DNA of 64,000 nt from Tenebrio molitor (GCF_963966145.1 NC_091047.1:22072001-22136000); one strand, 5' to 3'; positions 12,317 through 26,000 are shown, counted from the first letter of the stretch. Translations and numbers: made by a program. Notes: generated by a model from the sequence alone, not told the origin.

Positions 12317-12560
12317 CTAAATATTTTACTGGGATGGTCAACACACATTTCTGATGATAAAGAATTTTCTCCAGTTTAGTCAATAACATCTAGTGCTTTT
12401 CAAGAGTTAGACACATTTTTATTTCAAAAACTGGGTCCTTTGACACGGTTTTATTTTATTTGAAAAAATAAACAATTTAAGTTAAAAATTAATTCTATAA
12501 AAATATTGAAGGATACTTTCATCACTCTTGCAATTCAAATCTTGGAAAAAAATTAAATTC
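12317..12560 (+). repeat. Diverged direct repeat, copy 1
   Basis: The segment beginning TAAATATTTTACTGGGATGG and ending CTTGGAAAAAAATTAA is repeated, diverged, at 12765-13033. Shared stretches include GGATGGT(C/T)AACACA, TTTAGT(C/T)AATAA and the closing CTTGGAAAAA run. Nature unknown; it could be a local duplication or two insertions of one AT-rich element. Confidence 0.5.
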
Positions 12561-12764
12561 TATTCTCCAACAATTAAAACTCGTAGTGTAGTCTCATCTC
12601 TTTCTGTTAACGGTCCTCGTCAGGTCATGCCATTTTGAGTATTTTTACTCATAATATCAAATTTAAATTTATTTAAATATCAAAAATTGCTTAATTGACT
12701 TGACCGCTTGCTAATTAAAAAGCAGACTTATCTAACCATTAGAATAAATAAAATAAATAAAAAG

Positions 12765-13033
12765 AGTAAATATTTTATTGCGATGGTTAACACAATCACA
12801 AATTTCTAATTTGAAAGAAGTTTTTATATACAATTTAGTTAATAATGACTGAATCTTCTACATAATTTTTTAGATAGGTGCTGTATCCAGTATTTTCTGG
12901 CTCCAATAAAATAAATATTTACACAGTAAATTTGAAGTTGTCAAAAGAACCTAAAAATTTATTTTGTTTCTATTTTAAGTTACACGTTGTTAATACATGA
13001 ATATAATCAGAGAATTCTTGGAAAAAATTAATG
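12765..13033 (+). repeat. Diverged direct repeat, copy 2
   Basis: Second copy, starting TAAATATTTTATTGCGATGG and about 450 bp downstream of copy 1 in the same orientation. Insertions relative to copy 1 make it about 25 bp longer. Confidence 0.5.
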
Positions 13034-13039
13034 AAAAAA

Positions 13040-16000
13040 ACTACAACAATATAAACACGTCTCAATTCTTTTCATCGCTTTAATTTTTTTTTAGTAAAAT
13101 TTAAATTTGGAACCTATCCGATTTTTAATTGTTTTAACTACTAAACTACAACAATGTTTTCTTGCCTCGTAAATGTTAATACGCACACGCGTACTTCACG
13201 AATTAGGATTGCCTCTACAATAAATTAAATCGCGACATGTTGGAACAAGAAAATAAGGTATTAATGGAGGCGGAACCCAGAAATAAATATTTACCGCAGA
13301 AAAAATGTCCGTACAATAAATAAAAAACCTGTTTCAAAAATTGAATTATTTCCAATTTATTAATAAAGAAATAAATAAAGCCCTGTCTTCAATATGGCGA
13401 CTTGACACCCGATGTTCAACCGGAATAACAATGAAGCACGCAATAAATAACAAACGGTGTGAGCTTTCGTGGCGCTTAACACTTTCGATCCCGCCAAGAT
13501 TTTTGTTTATTTATTTTCCGGAGTCGTTGTACTATGATTTCATTATCTCGTATTTATCTCGAACCTACGCAAAGATAATGTACACCTCGCAGCGCCATTC
13601 CCATCAATCCGGCTTTTTGACAATGCGTTGCCCATTTTGAACAATCCCGCCGAGGCAAAAGCAAATTTTCGATCATGAAGACATTAATGGTGCATCGTCG
13701 GTCAACGTCTCCCTTGGAAATTTATTTAAGACCAGCAACAAGCGGATAATTAAAATTACATAAACGACACGATCCCACGGCCGGATCTTGATTGCATTAC
13801 GACTGGTATTTATCTTGTTGATGATACGGCGTTTCGAGTCTTTCTTCGGCTCTGATTAATCGGCGATTCTGTGCTCTTGATCGACCACTTAACCTCGACT
13901 TATCAGAATTTTTTCAAAATTTCTGGACCAGTTGTTCGAGCGGGGTCAAATGTCGCAACGTCGTACAAATTTGGTGGAGATTACACAGCAATTAGCCTCA
14001 CTACAAATGGTAATGAAAATTATTTACAACAACAAGGTTATAAATCACGCTTGCGTTTTATGCACGACTGCCTATCGGGACATTAAGTCGAATCGGAAAA
14101 AATCTAACAGTACAAATTGATATAAATTAGGAGTTTATTGGTTATTACTCTATTAATTTAATAAGCGGGCATGGGCAACCCATTAAAAATTGCGGCACGT
14201 TGGGGCACATTTTATCGGAGTTTTGTTTTATGGGGATCAATTATTTCGTTGATTTATTTTATTGCCGGCGACACCGATGGGGCATTACACCACCGACACC
14301 AATTTCTGTCGGATTAGTGACACTCGCTGATATCGGTTATTGTTTCAGAGTCGTTAAAAATGCATTAAACTGAATCGAAACGAACAGCTCTGAGTGCAAC
14401 AGTTCAAGTTTGAAGAAGACGTGAAGGTGCAGAACCTGTTGGCTTTTTAACACTTCTTGGTGTTATCTTCGACCACAAAGCTTCATTGTGTTTTAGCGAA
14501 ATTAATGATGCGCGTTTACGAGATAATAATGAAATAATAGTAATTCCCTGTGGTGAGTGCAGTTAGCGTCAGTGTTAATGCCGCCGAGACAACCACGGCC
14601 TACGCGAAATTTCGCCTTCGACAAGGTCAAAGATGGACAATAACAAGATGGCAAAAACTATAAATAGAAGATAAATCTCTATTAGCCAAAGTTGGGTCCT
14701 TGGATCTGTCACTAATTACTAGTTGGGAATCTACTAATTAATAAATCATATGCTGCATAAAATATGTACATAATTGCAAATTACATAATTGAATAGACCG
14801 GAACTTTAGTTACAACGGTTACAAATGCAATTTTTATTCCACATTTAATTATTATTATTTAATTTGAGCTCGTCAAGGTTTTTTTAAAGACTAAAGCCAA
14901 ACAAATTTTTGACTGATCTGTTTTTAAGATTATAAGAACTATAGCACCTGCGAATTAAAAAATCTTTTCATTAAATTGCAAATCTGTATGTTCCTGTTTT
15001 ATTATCTTTCGTTCACTTCACTTTCGCTCATCGTTTTTCACTCACTGTCTTTCACTCATTGGTTTTCATTCACTCGTAAATGTTTCCAATTTTTTCAGAT
15101 AGGTAACGTAATTTTGTTTTTTTAGGCAAAATTTGGTACTTCGCGGCCCTTGCCTCTTCCAGGACATCATCAGGAATATATAACTCTTCGTCATCCATTT
15201 CCACAATTTCCACAACGTGCACACAACCACTTTATTGACATTACAGAACTTTGTTTATTTTGTATTTGATTTTTTTCCATGGCAAGAGATCCGTCCAAAA
15301 ATATGATTTATTTTTATTTAAAGTTTTGAACTAAAAGTTACAGACTCTAAGGAGGTATCGAACAAAACCAAATACAGCACTCGAGAGTAAGGCCGCTTTC
15401 GTTCACTTGAATTGCATCACACGAAATTCGCGTGAACGAAAGCTTTGCCTACCTCACTCTTGGTGTAAATAACTATTCTTCAATGGGACAAAGACACTGT
15501 CACTACGAAAATAACTGAGTATCTTATGTGAAATAGTCAGAAATTATGTTAGAAGTTCCGTAAGCCAACAACAAAAACTAAAACTAACCACTTCACATCA
15601 TTATCATTTAGGTTACTGTATATTACAGCACATTACTGTACATTTTCCATTTGTTGCCTCAGATCTTATCGATCGATTCCGGTTTTTTTTTAACCAATAA
15701 TAAATTCCAACAAATGCTTTCTTTGAAATGATTAATAATGCATTAGTCCAACATGCGTTCATTCGAGATCAATTTTTAATAAAAATATTTAACTTCGACT
15801 TCCCTTCGTAACGTTTGCCTCGAGTTGCGTTTTTTAATCAATTGTCTAAAAAATTTATTAAGTCCACAGCTTGAAGGCAATTGAAAAAGCATCAAGTGTA
15901 CGTTTTCTGTTAAGCGTATTTACACATAGATGAATTCTTTTTTTAGATTTACAACGTACGGATTTATTGTTACATATTTGATCACGAGCAATTTTATTTC

Positions 16001-18290
16001 ATTAAAGATAAAAAAATATGAAAATAAAAATTTAATGAATTTATCTATCAATTAAGAATCTAAGAATGAAATCTATAATTTTTATAATTCTTAATCACTT
16101 TGTATTCTTTTATTTGTGAAACCAAACATTAATATTTCCTTTGTTCCTAAAATCCCATTTTTTGTCGGTGGAAAGATGCTTCAAAGAATTCGCGAAGGTT
16201 TTTCGTGTATCATGATATTTTTAGAATTTATATAATTATGTACCCACAAAATTGAAACCAAGCTTCATCACCGAAAAAACATTCGTCCAAAACAATATTG
16301 TTATTTTGGTTCTTTGATCGGCAATAGTTGTTTCGACTAACAAAATCAAGAGATTTTAAATTCATGCACAACAGAAAATGATAGTCAAACGTGCACATAT
16401 TTTCTGAAGATCAGGATGAAACTATTAGCTTGCCAAAGTTGCCGATGACACTTAAATTAGAGATTACAAATGATAATCGCCCACTGTAGGATGTTAATAA
16501 CAGCCTGGTCTAATTCCTTTCACATTAGGTCGCACTTCCACTTCACCAAAATCAGATTCTCGGAGGTGTCAAGATAAAATTTTGAAGTTACTTAATAAAA
16601 TGGTGAATTTAGAGAAACTCGAAATCATTTGTGTCACATACATCTTATTTATTGCGAAATTCGTGGAAAAACCTCAGATTTGCCCTTTATTCCACAGAGA
16701 ACCTTTCCCAAGACCTTCCACTTTTATCTGGAATAATAAAAATGTCAAGCTGCTGTTTGACATAAATGAACATAAATAAAGTAGGTACAGGGAGCCTATC
16801 GACCAGTCCTGGTCCGCAAACGTAAAACGTGCTTATCGAAACACGAACAGGCCGGAACTTTGCCATTAAAGCTGACGTCGACTATACTTTCCCTCCTAAA
16901 GACCCAACAAAAAAAGCACACACCAATGTCGTATATCATTAATAATTTATTGGGAATAATGGTGCACATAAATTTGGCAAAAATATGATATTGCATGCAC
17001 GGGAAAAGGCGAATGATTAATTCCCGGTATTGAGACGAAGAAGTGAAAAAAAAGTGCGACATTGAGTTATATGTTTGTCGCCCCTGTTGACAATAAATGA
17101 TTCGAAATAATTCGTCAGCGGCGTAATTGGTGAAAAAATCGAGGCGCTCCTTAAAAAGGCGCGATCGTCGTGAAAATGCAACTCGTAAACAAGCAAGGAT
17201 AATGGGAAGTGAAATGCTAATTATCATTATCATTCCGTATTTGCCGGTGTTAACACGTCTCGGAATGATCCGGAGTCGGCGCAATTTACGACTGTTGCAT
17301 GCTAATAAAGGAACGAAATTGGCCGATAATAAAGATTCACTTTGATTTACGCACCTGAAGAAGTGCAAGTCGCGTTACGCAATCAATTTAGTTAATAACC
17401 CGATGACTTAATAACAATAATCCCGCGGCTGTATTTTAAGGATTTTAACAGGATAATCATAGTCTTCGTTATTGAGTTTGTTTAGCAATTTAAATTCATG
17501 ATGATGTTACGACCACTGTTTTCGTCGACTGGTGGAAATAATGTTTGCATGCTCCGTTTCAAATTACTACCCACTTTTTTCCGTGTACAGTTAGTTGGTC
17601 AGAAATGTAGTGCGACTAATCGAAACTGCATTCACCGCTCGGAAAAATTCGATGATTGATCGCATCCACTGCAATTTACCTGACAACTTAATTGCCACGA
17701 TGAAATTCATTTAAACGTTAATTATCGAAAAATGTGGACTAGTTGTCGAGGTTTTTTCAAAACTAATGTCAGATCATCGACAGTGGCGTCATAAAGAACT
17801 CCACGTCTCAAATTGAGCAGTAAAAAGCATCTTCCGGTGGAGCTTCTATCAAAGCAGTGTGCATCGTATTTTTGACGCACAACTGTTATCGACAACTTCC
17901 CAATAAGAAGAAACGGAATTTAGCTCATTTTTCGCTGTTCCAGATCTTTAAAAGGTGTCCGATGGGGTTGCTTACGCCAAACTGGAATATGGTGGTCTTG
18001 ATGAGACTTGTTGAAGTGTCATTTTTCATATTCCAAATCGTATCATTTCTTGATATCAAAGAGAGAATGTCTCATAAAAACAAACTGTAAAAAGTATAGC
18101 AATATTTTTGTAAAAGACTGGCATCTCTTGAACTAATTGTTTTATGACAAAAAATACACAAAATACAAATTGGACCTAAAATTTGTAACACAAAGATTCT
18201 AAACATCAAATGGTTTTAGAGAAAAAAGAAAGATGAAAAAAAAACATAGTTAAACTGTAAAAATCAATGTCGGTTATGCAAAATTATTTA
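13040..18290. other. No gene recognised; GC-richer islands and hairpin
   Basis: Bases 13400-14600 and 17000-17900 are unique-looking and GC-richer, with homeodomain-type ATTA/TAAT sites, and are candidates for conserved non-coding DNA. A 190-codon minus-strand frame (16796-17368) lies in one of them. Its composition (many Arg, Cys, Phe) and lack of any motif make it doubtful. At 15000-15070 the motif TTTCACTCA recurs in a loose tandem. At 15395-15443 a 12-bp perfect stem, GCTTTCGTTCAC / GTGAACGAAAGC, brackets 25 bases. Confidence 0.35.
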
Positions 18291-18663
18291 AAAAGGGGGT
18301 AGTATCGCTAGATAATGCTTTTAGACGAAGAGTGTAGACGTAATAAAAGAAAGAGGAAGCCAGAATGAAAATGATAATTGATAACTAAACACCGGAAACC
18401 AAAGAGCAATAGGAAAATTGTAGCAAGAAAGTAAAGAATGTCTGCAGAAAAAAGAAAAGGCAAAACATAGAACAACAAATAAAGATTAGAAGATAATTAT
18501 ATGGAAAAGCAAAGGAGAGAATTTTATCGATGAATAAAAAATTGAAGAAAGAGGAATGTCAACAGACAGCTAGTGCGAGGAATGTACAAAAGCCTGAATA
18601 TTTTGGAGAGGTATATGGAATCGGAGAAGAAACATCATAATCAGAGGAAGAAGAAAGTTTAAT

Positions 18664-20359
18664 TACAGAGGACCATGAAGACGCACCGAAAAATGAAGAA
18701 ATTAAAGAACTTATTTAAAGGTTCAAAAATAATAAAGCCCTAGGAGAGAATGGAATAGCAGCAGAAATATTAAAAGTAGGAGGGCAATACTTGGAAGAAA
18801 ATATAGTTAAGATAATAGAGAAAGATAACAATATCCCAAAGATGGAAAGAAACCCTAATATGTCCTTTACATAAGAAAGGAGATAGCTCCAAGTGCGAGA
18901 ACTACAAAAGTACATACAGGGTGTTTCTGAAATAGGTACATTAATTTTAACTGGTAATAGAACTCGTCAAAAGGAACAACTTTTCTATCTACCATTTTGC
19001 CGAAAAACGATGTTTAATTCAAAAAAAAAAAAATTGGAAAGATTTTTCACTAAAATAGCCCTACGCCACTAAATACTGCAATGGCTAATTGAGATCAGCG
19101 CTAATATGAAAAAAACATCCATTTTCATCCAGAAAACATGTTTTAACGTAGAAATCGAAATTCAAAAATAAATCTACCCGTATAGCAAAAAATCCACGTT
19201 TTTAGGTAGCTTAGTTTTGGAGATATGAACGGTTTTAGGAAAATCTTTCCTATTTTTTTAAGCCATTACGCAACGTTTTTCGCCAACATGGCAGAGAAAA
19301 AAATTGTTCCTTTTGATGAGTTCTATTACCAGTTAAAATTAATGCACTTATTTCAGAAACAACCTGTATAACTCTGATGGATATTGTATATACAATAATG
19401 GCGGTGGCAATAAAAAGTTGAGTAAATGAAGTCGTGGAAAGAAAGATAGGGCAGTATCAATGCGGATTCCGCAAGAATAAATCGGTGATGGACCACGTGT
19501 TTAAACTAAAACAAATTATGGACAACAGCATAGAGCAGAACTTGCTTCTTTACATGCTTTTCGTAGATTTCAAGAAAGCATACGAGACAATAAAAAAAGA
19601 AAAAGCATATGATGCAATGAGAGAAATGGGCATAAAAGAAGAACTTATAAGACTGGTAAGAATGACTCTAAAAGAGATGGAATAAAAACTATTGGCGAAT
19701 GGTCAACTAAGGATCGAAGTAACAACAGAAGGATCAAAATATAGTTTCGAGAAAGTGAATAAATTTAACTATTTGGCAGTAACAATAACTGACAATGGCG
19801 AAGAAAAGGAGGAAATAAAAGAAAGAATAGCAAAGGGGATAAAGAGCATGGGAGTACTGCTTCATATGAAATGTAAAAAAGAGTATTTCAAGGAATGTGA
19901 AAAAAATAAGATATAAAACGATAATAAGGCCGGTAGTTATTTATGGCAGTGAAGCGTGAAAATTCAACTTGAAGGAAAAACAAGCACCAGAAATATTCGA
20001 AAAGAATAAACTAAGAAAAATATACACAGGGAAAAAGATAGGACAAGTATGGGATAGAAGAACAAACAAAGAAATATTGGAAATGTATGGCGAACCGTCA
20101 ATAAGTAATGTAGCAAGGGTGCAAAGGATGAGATGGTTAGATCATGTTGCAAGAGTAAACGATGACATACCGACAAAACAAGCTTCGATTAGGGGAATCA
20201 CTGGAAGGAGAAAAAGAGGCAGACCGAGATCAAAGTGGATACAAATGGTGGAAAGAGACTGGAATGAAGTGGGAATGGCGGAAAAGACAAACAAGAAATA
20301 GAGCTGAGTGGAGGAGAAAATGCAACCAACCCTTCAGTCCACTTGACTCGCAGAGCTGA
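18664..20359 (+). pseudogene. LINE reverse transcriptase ORF, multiply broken
   Basis: Pieces in order: NNKALGENGIAAEILKVGG (RT palm entry, usually NKAPGxDGI) with a stop just before it; then, in another frame, WKETLICPLHKKGDSSKCEN (the 'P-x-x-KKGD-x-x-x-x-x-NYR' motif); the MITE; VNEVVERKIGQYQCGFRKNK and, downstream, LYMLFVDFKKAYETI (RT motif A, usual FxDFxxAYD). The FADD-type catalytic motif is absent because text jumps near 19685 to the thumb (NKFNYLAVTITDNG). Next comes IIRPVVIYGSEA, where the expected Trp codon has become TGA, and RMRWLDHVARVNDD with GRPRSKWIQMVERDW. A final frame change leads to AEWRRKCNQPFSPLDSQS and stop. The frameshifts, stops, deletion and insertion leave no functional product. 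Confidence 0.8.
18917..19366. mobile_element. TA-flanked MITE inserted in the LINE
   Basis: Terminal inverted repeats of about 63 bp: the left begins CAGGGTGTTTCTGAAATAGG and the right, reverse-complemented, begins CAGGTTGTTTCTGAAATAAG. Both continue into TTAATTTTAACTGGTAATAG. TA flanks each side (18915-18916 and 19367-19368), the target duplication of Tc1/mariner-type elements. Length 450 bp with no coding capacity. Joining the flanks restores the RT reading order, so the MITE arrived after the LINE. The element at 42165-42404 shares its left end over about 50 bp. Confidence 0.88.
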
Positions 20360-20369
20360 TTTTATATAA

Positions 20370-22890
20370 CAATGCTTTTAGAAGGAAAATATTAAAAATG
20401 AAAATAATTAGTTTGAGAGCCTTCATTCTAACTATTTTTCTAAATACTGATTGGCTTCATGTCAAATAAAGTATCTTATGAAAAATAATTTTGTAAATTG
20501 AATCCCATTATTAAGTACACTACAAGAAAAGAAAAACACATAGGTGCTGCTAAAAATGTATGGTGTTTGTTACAAGCTCAAGAATGTATCAGAAATATCT
20601 TCACTAAACCCTGAAAACAAAAATTACAAAACATGGCAATAATTCTTCTCTTTGGTTCTTCACTATAATTAAACCACATTTGTTCATTGTTTCTTTACCA
20701 CATGGTGACAATCCAATTGAAAAAATGTTGACGATTTTTTTTTCATACCAAAGATCCATTACAATCAAGTTGGCATCAAATTGGAATTTTAGCCACTAAC
20801 AAGCAACTAATATTGATAATTAAGGCTCCAGTGTAATGAATGAAAATTGCAGGAGCGTATTAACTACGGTTGTCATTTGATTATTATTGACCAAAGTTTA
20901 AAGTCGGCAGTAGTCTGATTGGACTAAATTTTCTCAAAGAAAGAGATGAAAAATGTCACAGCAAAATGTATCAAAAGTCCACTTTACCAACTTTTGAAAG
21001 TATCTGAAATAACTATATGTATCTACTAATAATTTTTTTTCTTTGGGTCAGTTAGGAATTACAAAATCAAAAATAAAATGTTAGGAAAAAACAAATTGTT
21101 GCAATGCATTTCGTATTTAAATACGCAGTTTTATTTTCAACTATAACATCATGGATGATATCTACGGGCAAAACCGAGCAGATTCAACGAGTGCGTAAGA
21201 CGAGTTGAACGTGCTGCTCCGGTATCGCGAGTCAATCGCGAACTTATATTTGATGAGAGAATAATGAAATGAACGAGGTACATTTTAATCCAGCAACAGA
21301 CAGCACGGCTTTAGCATCTTTGTAACTTCTGAAATATTTAAAGTATTTTCTAACACATCAATCAACTATACTCGTATATTTCAGTCAAATGTGAAAAATA
21401 ATTTAACTCTTCTTATTGTTGTTGGCTTCATCTAACACCACCATAAATTATTTAACAACTTTTAGATCGGAGTGTTGTTTGGCACGTAATAAAAATCTCA
21501 GTCGGAATCTAAACTTATTGGCACTTAGATGAGGAATTACCGACAAAGTTGGATTAGCTCGAATCAAATTGAGCTCGATAAATTAACGAAGAGGGTTTTA
21601 ATTCCGAAATTTTGCCAACCAACACTCACACAAATGGTTCACACTCATATTTATCAAGTACAGATGCACGTAACTACCATTTCATGATTATTTATCACTG
21701 GAGCTACTACCAATAAAAAATAATTACGGTTTATTTAATTATACACGGTTTACGTTTAACTTTTATTTATATTTATTTTCAATGAACTTGATTGGTTCGC
21801 TTCGATTTAATGAAATCGTTCCAAGACGCTTGCCATGCCTTCCGATGCTCCAACTAGTCTTTTAACGGCGTTGGAAGACATAAAATGCATTACTTACCAA
21901 ATACAGAACGATACTGGTGATAAAAATCGACGGCCACATGGTAATTAAATTAAATTAGCGCGAAACGTCCGATCAACTCTTACAGTTCGATCATTTGATC
22001 CCTAATCTCGAGACACTGCACGCCTAAAATGCACTCGCTCTAGATGGCAATTCACAACTTAATCGTCGCAGGGAATGAATGAAAATTTCTCATTAATTAG
22101 TAATTCGGTTAATGGCGGCGGCGTGGATTTTTCAATGAAGTTCAATTTAGAGGCGGTTTTGTCGGCTGTAACCCGAAACGCTCATGAATAAAAAAATTCC
22201 TTTTATTCGAGGAGAAACAGTTTTGTTCCACTGTAAACAACTTAATATACATGAATTCGAACTTCTTTGTCGCTTTGTTCGGAGGAAAAGTGTCGTTTTG
22301 TTTGAAATAATAATTTCCAATTTGGTCGGGAACGGCCACTAATAACAGTTATCGGATTGACACGCCGTAAAAATTGAATTTTGCCTCGGGGGCGGAAACT
22401 TACTCTGTAACTCTTAATTATGAGCGAGTTTGCAAGAAGTTTGGCACGCTTTCGCGCAGTTTATTAAGATTTTCCTCTTAAAAATTTCAGTTCACCAGCT
22501 TAATAAACTTACAACTTGGGTCATTATCATATAAATATACGGCGGAGTGGCGGCGAAAATATTTTATTCTACGTTCCAAGGACTCATCATCCACGAAGAA
22601 GTGGGTGGTGGGGAAATCCACCCAAATCACGCATCATTATTATTTTTTTATTGCTAATTTATAAACAATTATACCCATATTTATTGCTCTATTCGTATTT
22701 ACATATCTTCAATAAATAACTGATCTTTCACAACTTGTTAAAAAAGGTTTTGCACTTTTTCAACTTATAATAAAATTAATTAACAACAATTTTGTAATAA
22801 GTTCTTTTTAAATAAAATGTTTCCTTAAAAATATGCATCATTTAATACTTTTAATTGTTAAATCTTAGTTTGGCAACAGTGAACGGCTTC
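20370..22890. other. No gene recognised
   Basis: AT-rich DNA downstream of the LINE with no coding signal. It contains one copy of a dispersed repeat (21190-21275). Bases 21780-22470 are slightly GC-richer, unique-looking, and rich in TTAATT-type sites. Confidence 0.3.
21190..21275 (+). repeat. Dispersed repeat R, copy 1
   Basis: Contains GTGCTGCTCCGGTATCGCGA, then a spacer, then ATATTTGATGAGAGA and AATGAA. The same order occurs at 50920-51045 with a longer spacer. It is probably a fragment of an old transposable element; I do not know the family. Confidence 0.6.
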
Positions 22891-22898
22891 TAAATATA

Positions 22899-23060
22899 CC
22901 GGGTGTTGGCGCGAAAAGTTCGAATGAATTTATTTCTGTTTCTGGTGTCTAACATTACAAATTTGAAATTCTTGGATGTGTCAATGCGCAACTCTGTATA
23001 GTTGTCACATCATTACTGCACCTCCAGCCACCCCCAGCGACCTAACTTTCAAATTTTCAA
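22899..23060 (+). repeat. Dispersed repeat S, copy 1 (transposon end)
   Basis: After TA (22897-22898) the sequence CCGGGTGTTGGCGCGAAAAG begins a segment also found, diverged, at 28409-28545. Shared landmarks: CGAAAAGTT, AATTTATTTCTG, ACAAATTTGAAATT / AGAAATTTGAAATT, and CACC.CCAGCC.ACC. The TA plus CCGGGTGT start resembles the terminus of the DD41D element ending at 806, so this may be the end of a related non-autonomous element. No right end was found. Confidence 0.6.
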
Positions 23061-23069
23061 TAAAAGCTG

Positions 23070-26000
23070 GATTTTTCTATTCGGCAAAAAAAAATCAAAT
23101 TTTCAAAGTCAAATATCTCAAAAAAGATGTTCTCTTTCACAATCGGTCATTAAAAATGTATGGTATCTTTTAGAATACTGAAAAGGGGGTGGCTGTTGGC
23201 ATAGTGAAAACATGAGCATCCTTGGGGTTGACTTATACTGAAATTTTAAATGTGTAGGATTAAAGATAAACCCGTTCACGGTAGAGGTATGTATTTGAAA
23301 TTTATAATGTAAAACACTCGCAGAGAATTTGATTTAAAATAAAGAATAAAGTTCACTTCTACTCAAACAAATACATATTTTTCAAAGTCGAAGTAAGCTA
23401 TGCAACTTGGTAAACATCGTCATAAGAAGGATCGGCTGTTTTGACGGCAAAATGTTTCTGAAACTTTTCATAACAGATATCAAAATAAAATTTTATTAAA
23501 GATATGCGAGGTTTGGTTCTTGGTCCTTTGACAATTTTTTTTTAATCTCAAGGTCACTAGACTGTCATAGTTTATACATATGTATGTATAAACACCATTC
23601 GCATTGTTTTGGTGTAATGGGAGGCCATGATTTATTTTTTTTACCATTGGACACACTGTTTGATTTCCGTCACCAAAGTGCCCGACATGCGAACCTATCA
23701 AAATGAACATGTCTCAGTATTTTTTTACTGCAAACTAGTAAAACTGCAATGCACTAGACATTGATGCTATTTATAACCTCAAACTTAGAAAAGCATAACC
23801 CAATTCAATGGATAGCTTTATTACCAAATTAAATGCAAAATTTCCGAGGCCTCCCATTATGCCTAAACAACGTGAATGCATTTTATTTCAACCGGAAACA
23901 AAAGAAAAAAAAGGGGAAATAGTTTGGAATTAAATAAGAATGAAATTATTTTCTACGGTTATTAATTTATACCAGACAGCCGATTCTAGTAAACAACTCA
24001 AATTGATTAAAAAATAAATTTAATGTAAATTTTGATCTTTCAAGTTACATTTTTTTATAAAAATGCTAAAAAATTAATGAAAAAACAGGAATAAATCATT
24101 TATCTTACAACCTTTAAAAATTCACAAAATTGTTTACAAACTGTACGATGACCTGAGAAATGTTATTTTCATAGCAATAAATTTTTTTTTAACGAATAAT
24201 ATATGATTTTTTTTGGTGATTATATTTCACGTGACCCTGAAATAGATTATGTATTATTTGTGTCAGCAGGTAAATACCTAATTATAAAATTAGTATCGAT
24301 TTAGTTCTGGTAGTTAAATTGATCACTTAATTTAATTTGAGTAATTCATAAATTAATTTATTAACTATTGATAACCTGTAAAGTGTGATATGTATTTCCA
24401 AATAAAGTTTTAATTCAGAATAATTTTGAAAATATTATTTTATAGTAGTTGAAAAATCAGAATTTACAGCAATTATGAAAAAACTGGAGAATCCAACTTA
24501 TTAGTTGTAAAAAAAAATATATGTATAAAATGTATTGTATTTTAGTTCAATTAAATGAATTTTTACTTTTCTTAAAGAATTTTCCCACATGGAGACGTTT
24601 TGGAAATTAAAAAAAAAAAAAACTATAAATCTAATTTTATACATGAAAACCTCGATGAAAACTAAATATGTAGTAAAAAATATTTGGCTCGCTTTTTTTG
24701 TAAATTTGGTGAAGTTTCACGAACAGAAAGTGAACTTTCGTGGGTAATTCAGAAATTCAAAACCAAGACTTGTTTAGACCTTCCAGATTTATCGGCAACG
24801 GTAAATGCCAAAAGTTTTCTAAAAATAATAAAAATAAAAAACAAACAAAAATCTCTTGAAACACCCCCGAGTCCACTTCGGAACAGGTGTCGTCCTAAAG
24901 CTTGTTCCCTTCTCCGATTCCCCAATGACAACAAAACGTGGAACGTTAGAAAAATAAAAAATCGCCGACTCCACTCCCCAAACTGCTTAACTTTTGACAA
25001 GCCATATTATTTCATTATTTCTAATTATCAACAATAAATATAAATTGGACGCAACGTGTAATTGCATAGCCAGAACCAACGTGGCACTTACGCGAAACAT
25101 TTCATTTACAAAGCGATTTGTTACGCATTTTGCCAGGAGCGAGCAGCAACAAATAACTAAAACATCCCTTGCAGCATAATGTTATATAATTAGCAAATAC
25201 GAAGTTAATCCGTCAATATTTGCCTGCGAACTTTTACGCCGATAAAAACACGAATGCAGAATTAATTAAAATTTAACAAATACGATCCCTACTTTGTTAC
25301 TTTATTTAATAACAACTAATAATGGTAGCGAGCGTTTCGTTCAAGCTAGAAATTCGCCCGGAGCATTTGATGCGGAGTTTCCCAATTTATTTGTCGAAAT
25401 TATGCAAAACGACATTATTTGTTAACAGTTAAAAAACAAATAACCTCGTCCTTTTCATTGTTACTTGACTTATGAATAAGTCATGCTCGCAAAAATTTAA
25501 CAGTTTCGGCTAACCTTGGTGCGTAATTTAATTATTACATCATAAATTTGCTGCATAGTTTGGAAGTTTGTTGAACTTCAGCCACCAACTTATCCACAAC
25601 AACAAACAGGCCATAAATATTTTTCCGATCAAATCTTCATAAGGAATAATGTGCAAAAACCGGCCGCACAAAAATATTTCACCCGACAGATTGGTCCTGC
25701 TGCTCGCGCTTTTGGGCTTTTCTTCCGGAAAAAATTACTCCGGGCGATTTATACAGTCTAGATCTCGTCCGGCGTGCATAAAGACCGTACCGTTACGCAC
25801 CAATAAATTACTGTTGGGAAAATCTCGGAAACTGAACGGGTTTCCCTGGAAAAATCACAGCTCGTTAGTCGGACAATTTTTAATCGAAATGGCGCACGAC
25901 AACAAATAAAATAAACGAAGCGTTAAACGATTTTATTAAAATTAATCCGGTGAAGTATTACGAAACGGCTTAAATATTTATGAAGCTTATTTTCATAATC

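Larger units (their letters stand above)
18300..20359 (+). mobile_element. Decayed non-LTR retrotransposon (LINE), nested MITE inside
   Basis: A purine-rich, A-rich plus strand carries the remains of a LINE polyprotein: the lead-in to the RT domain (from about 18664), RT motifs, thumb region and the C-terminal tail ending at TGA 20357-20359. The 5' boundary is vague; A-rich text that may belong to it begins near 18300. No poly-A tail or target duplication could be fixed. A 450-bp inverted-repeat element (18917-19366) interrupts it, and a deletion near 19685 removes the central catalytic part. The clade cannot be assigned safely from these pieces. Confidence 0.8.

Noticed and set aside
16796..17368. 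190-codon minus-strand open frame
   Set aside because: Longest frame in the window, but it lies in a GC-richer island, has Arg/Cys/Phe-rich random-looking composition, no motif, and an opposing open frame at 17127-17345.
24684..25037. 117-codon plus frame
   Set aside because: Opens at TTG rather than ATG, overlaps an opposite-strand frame of similar quality, no motif.
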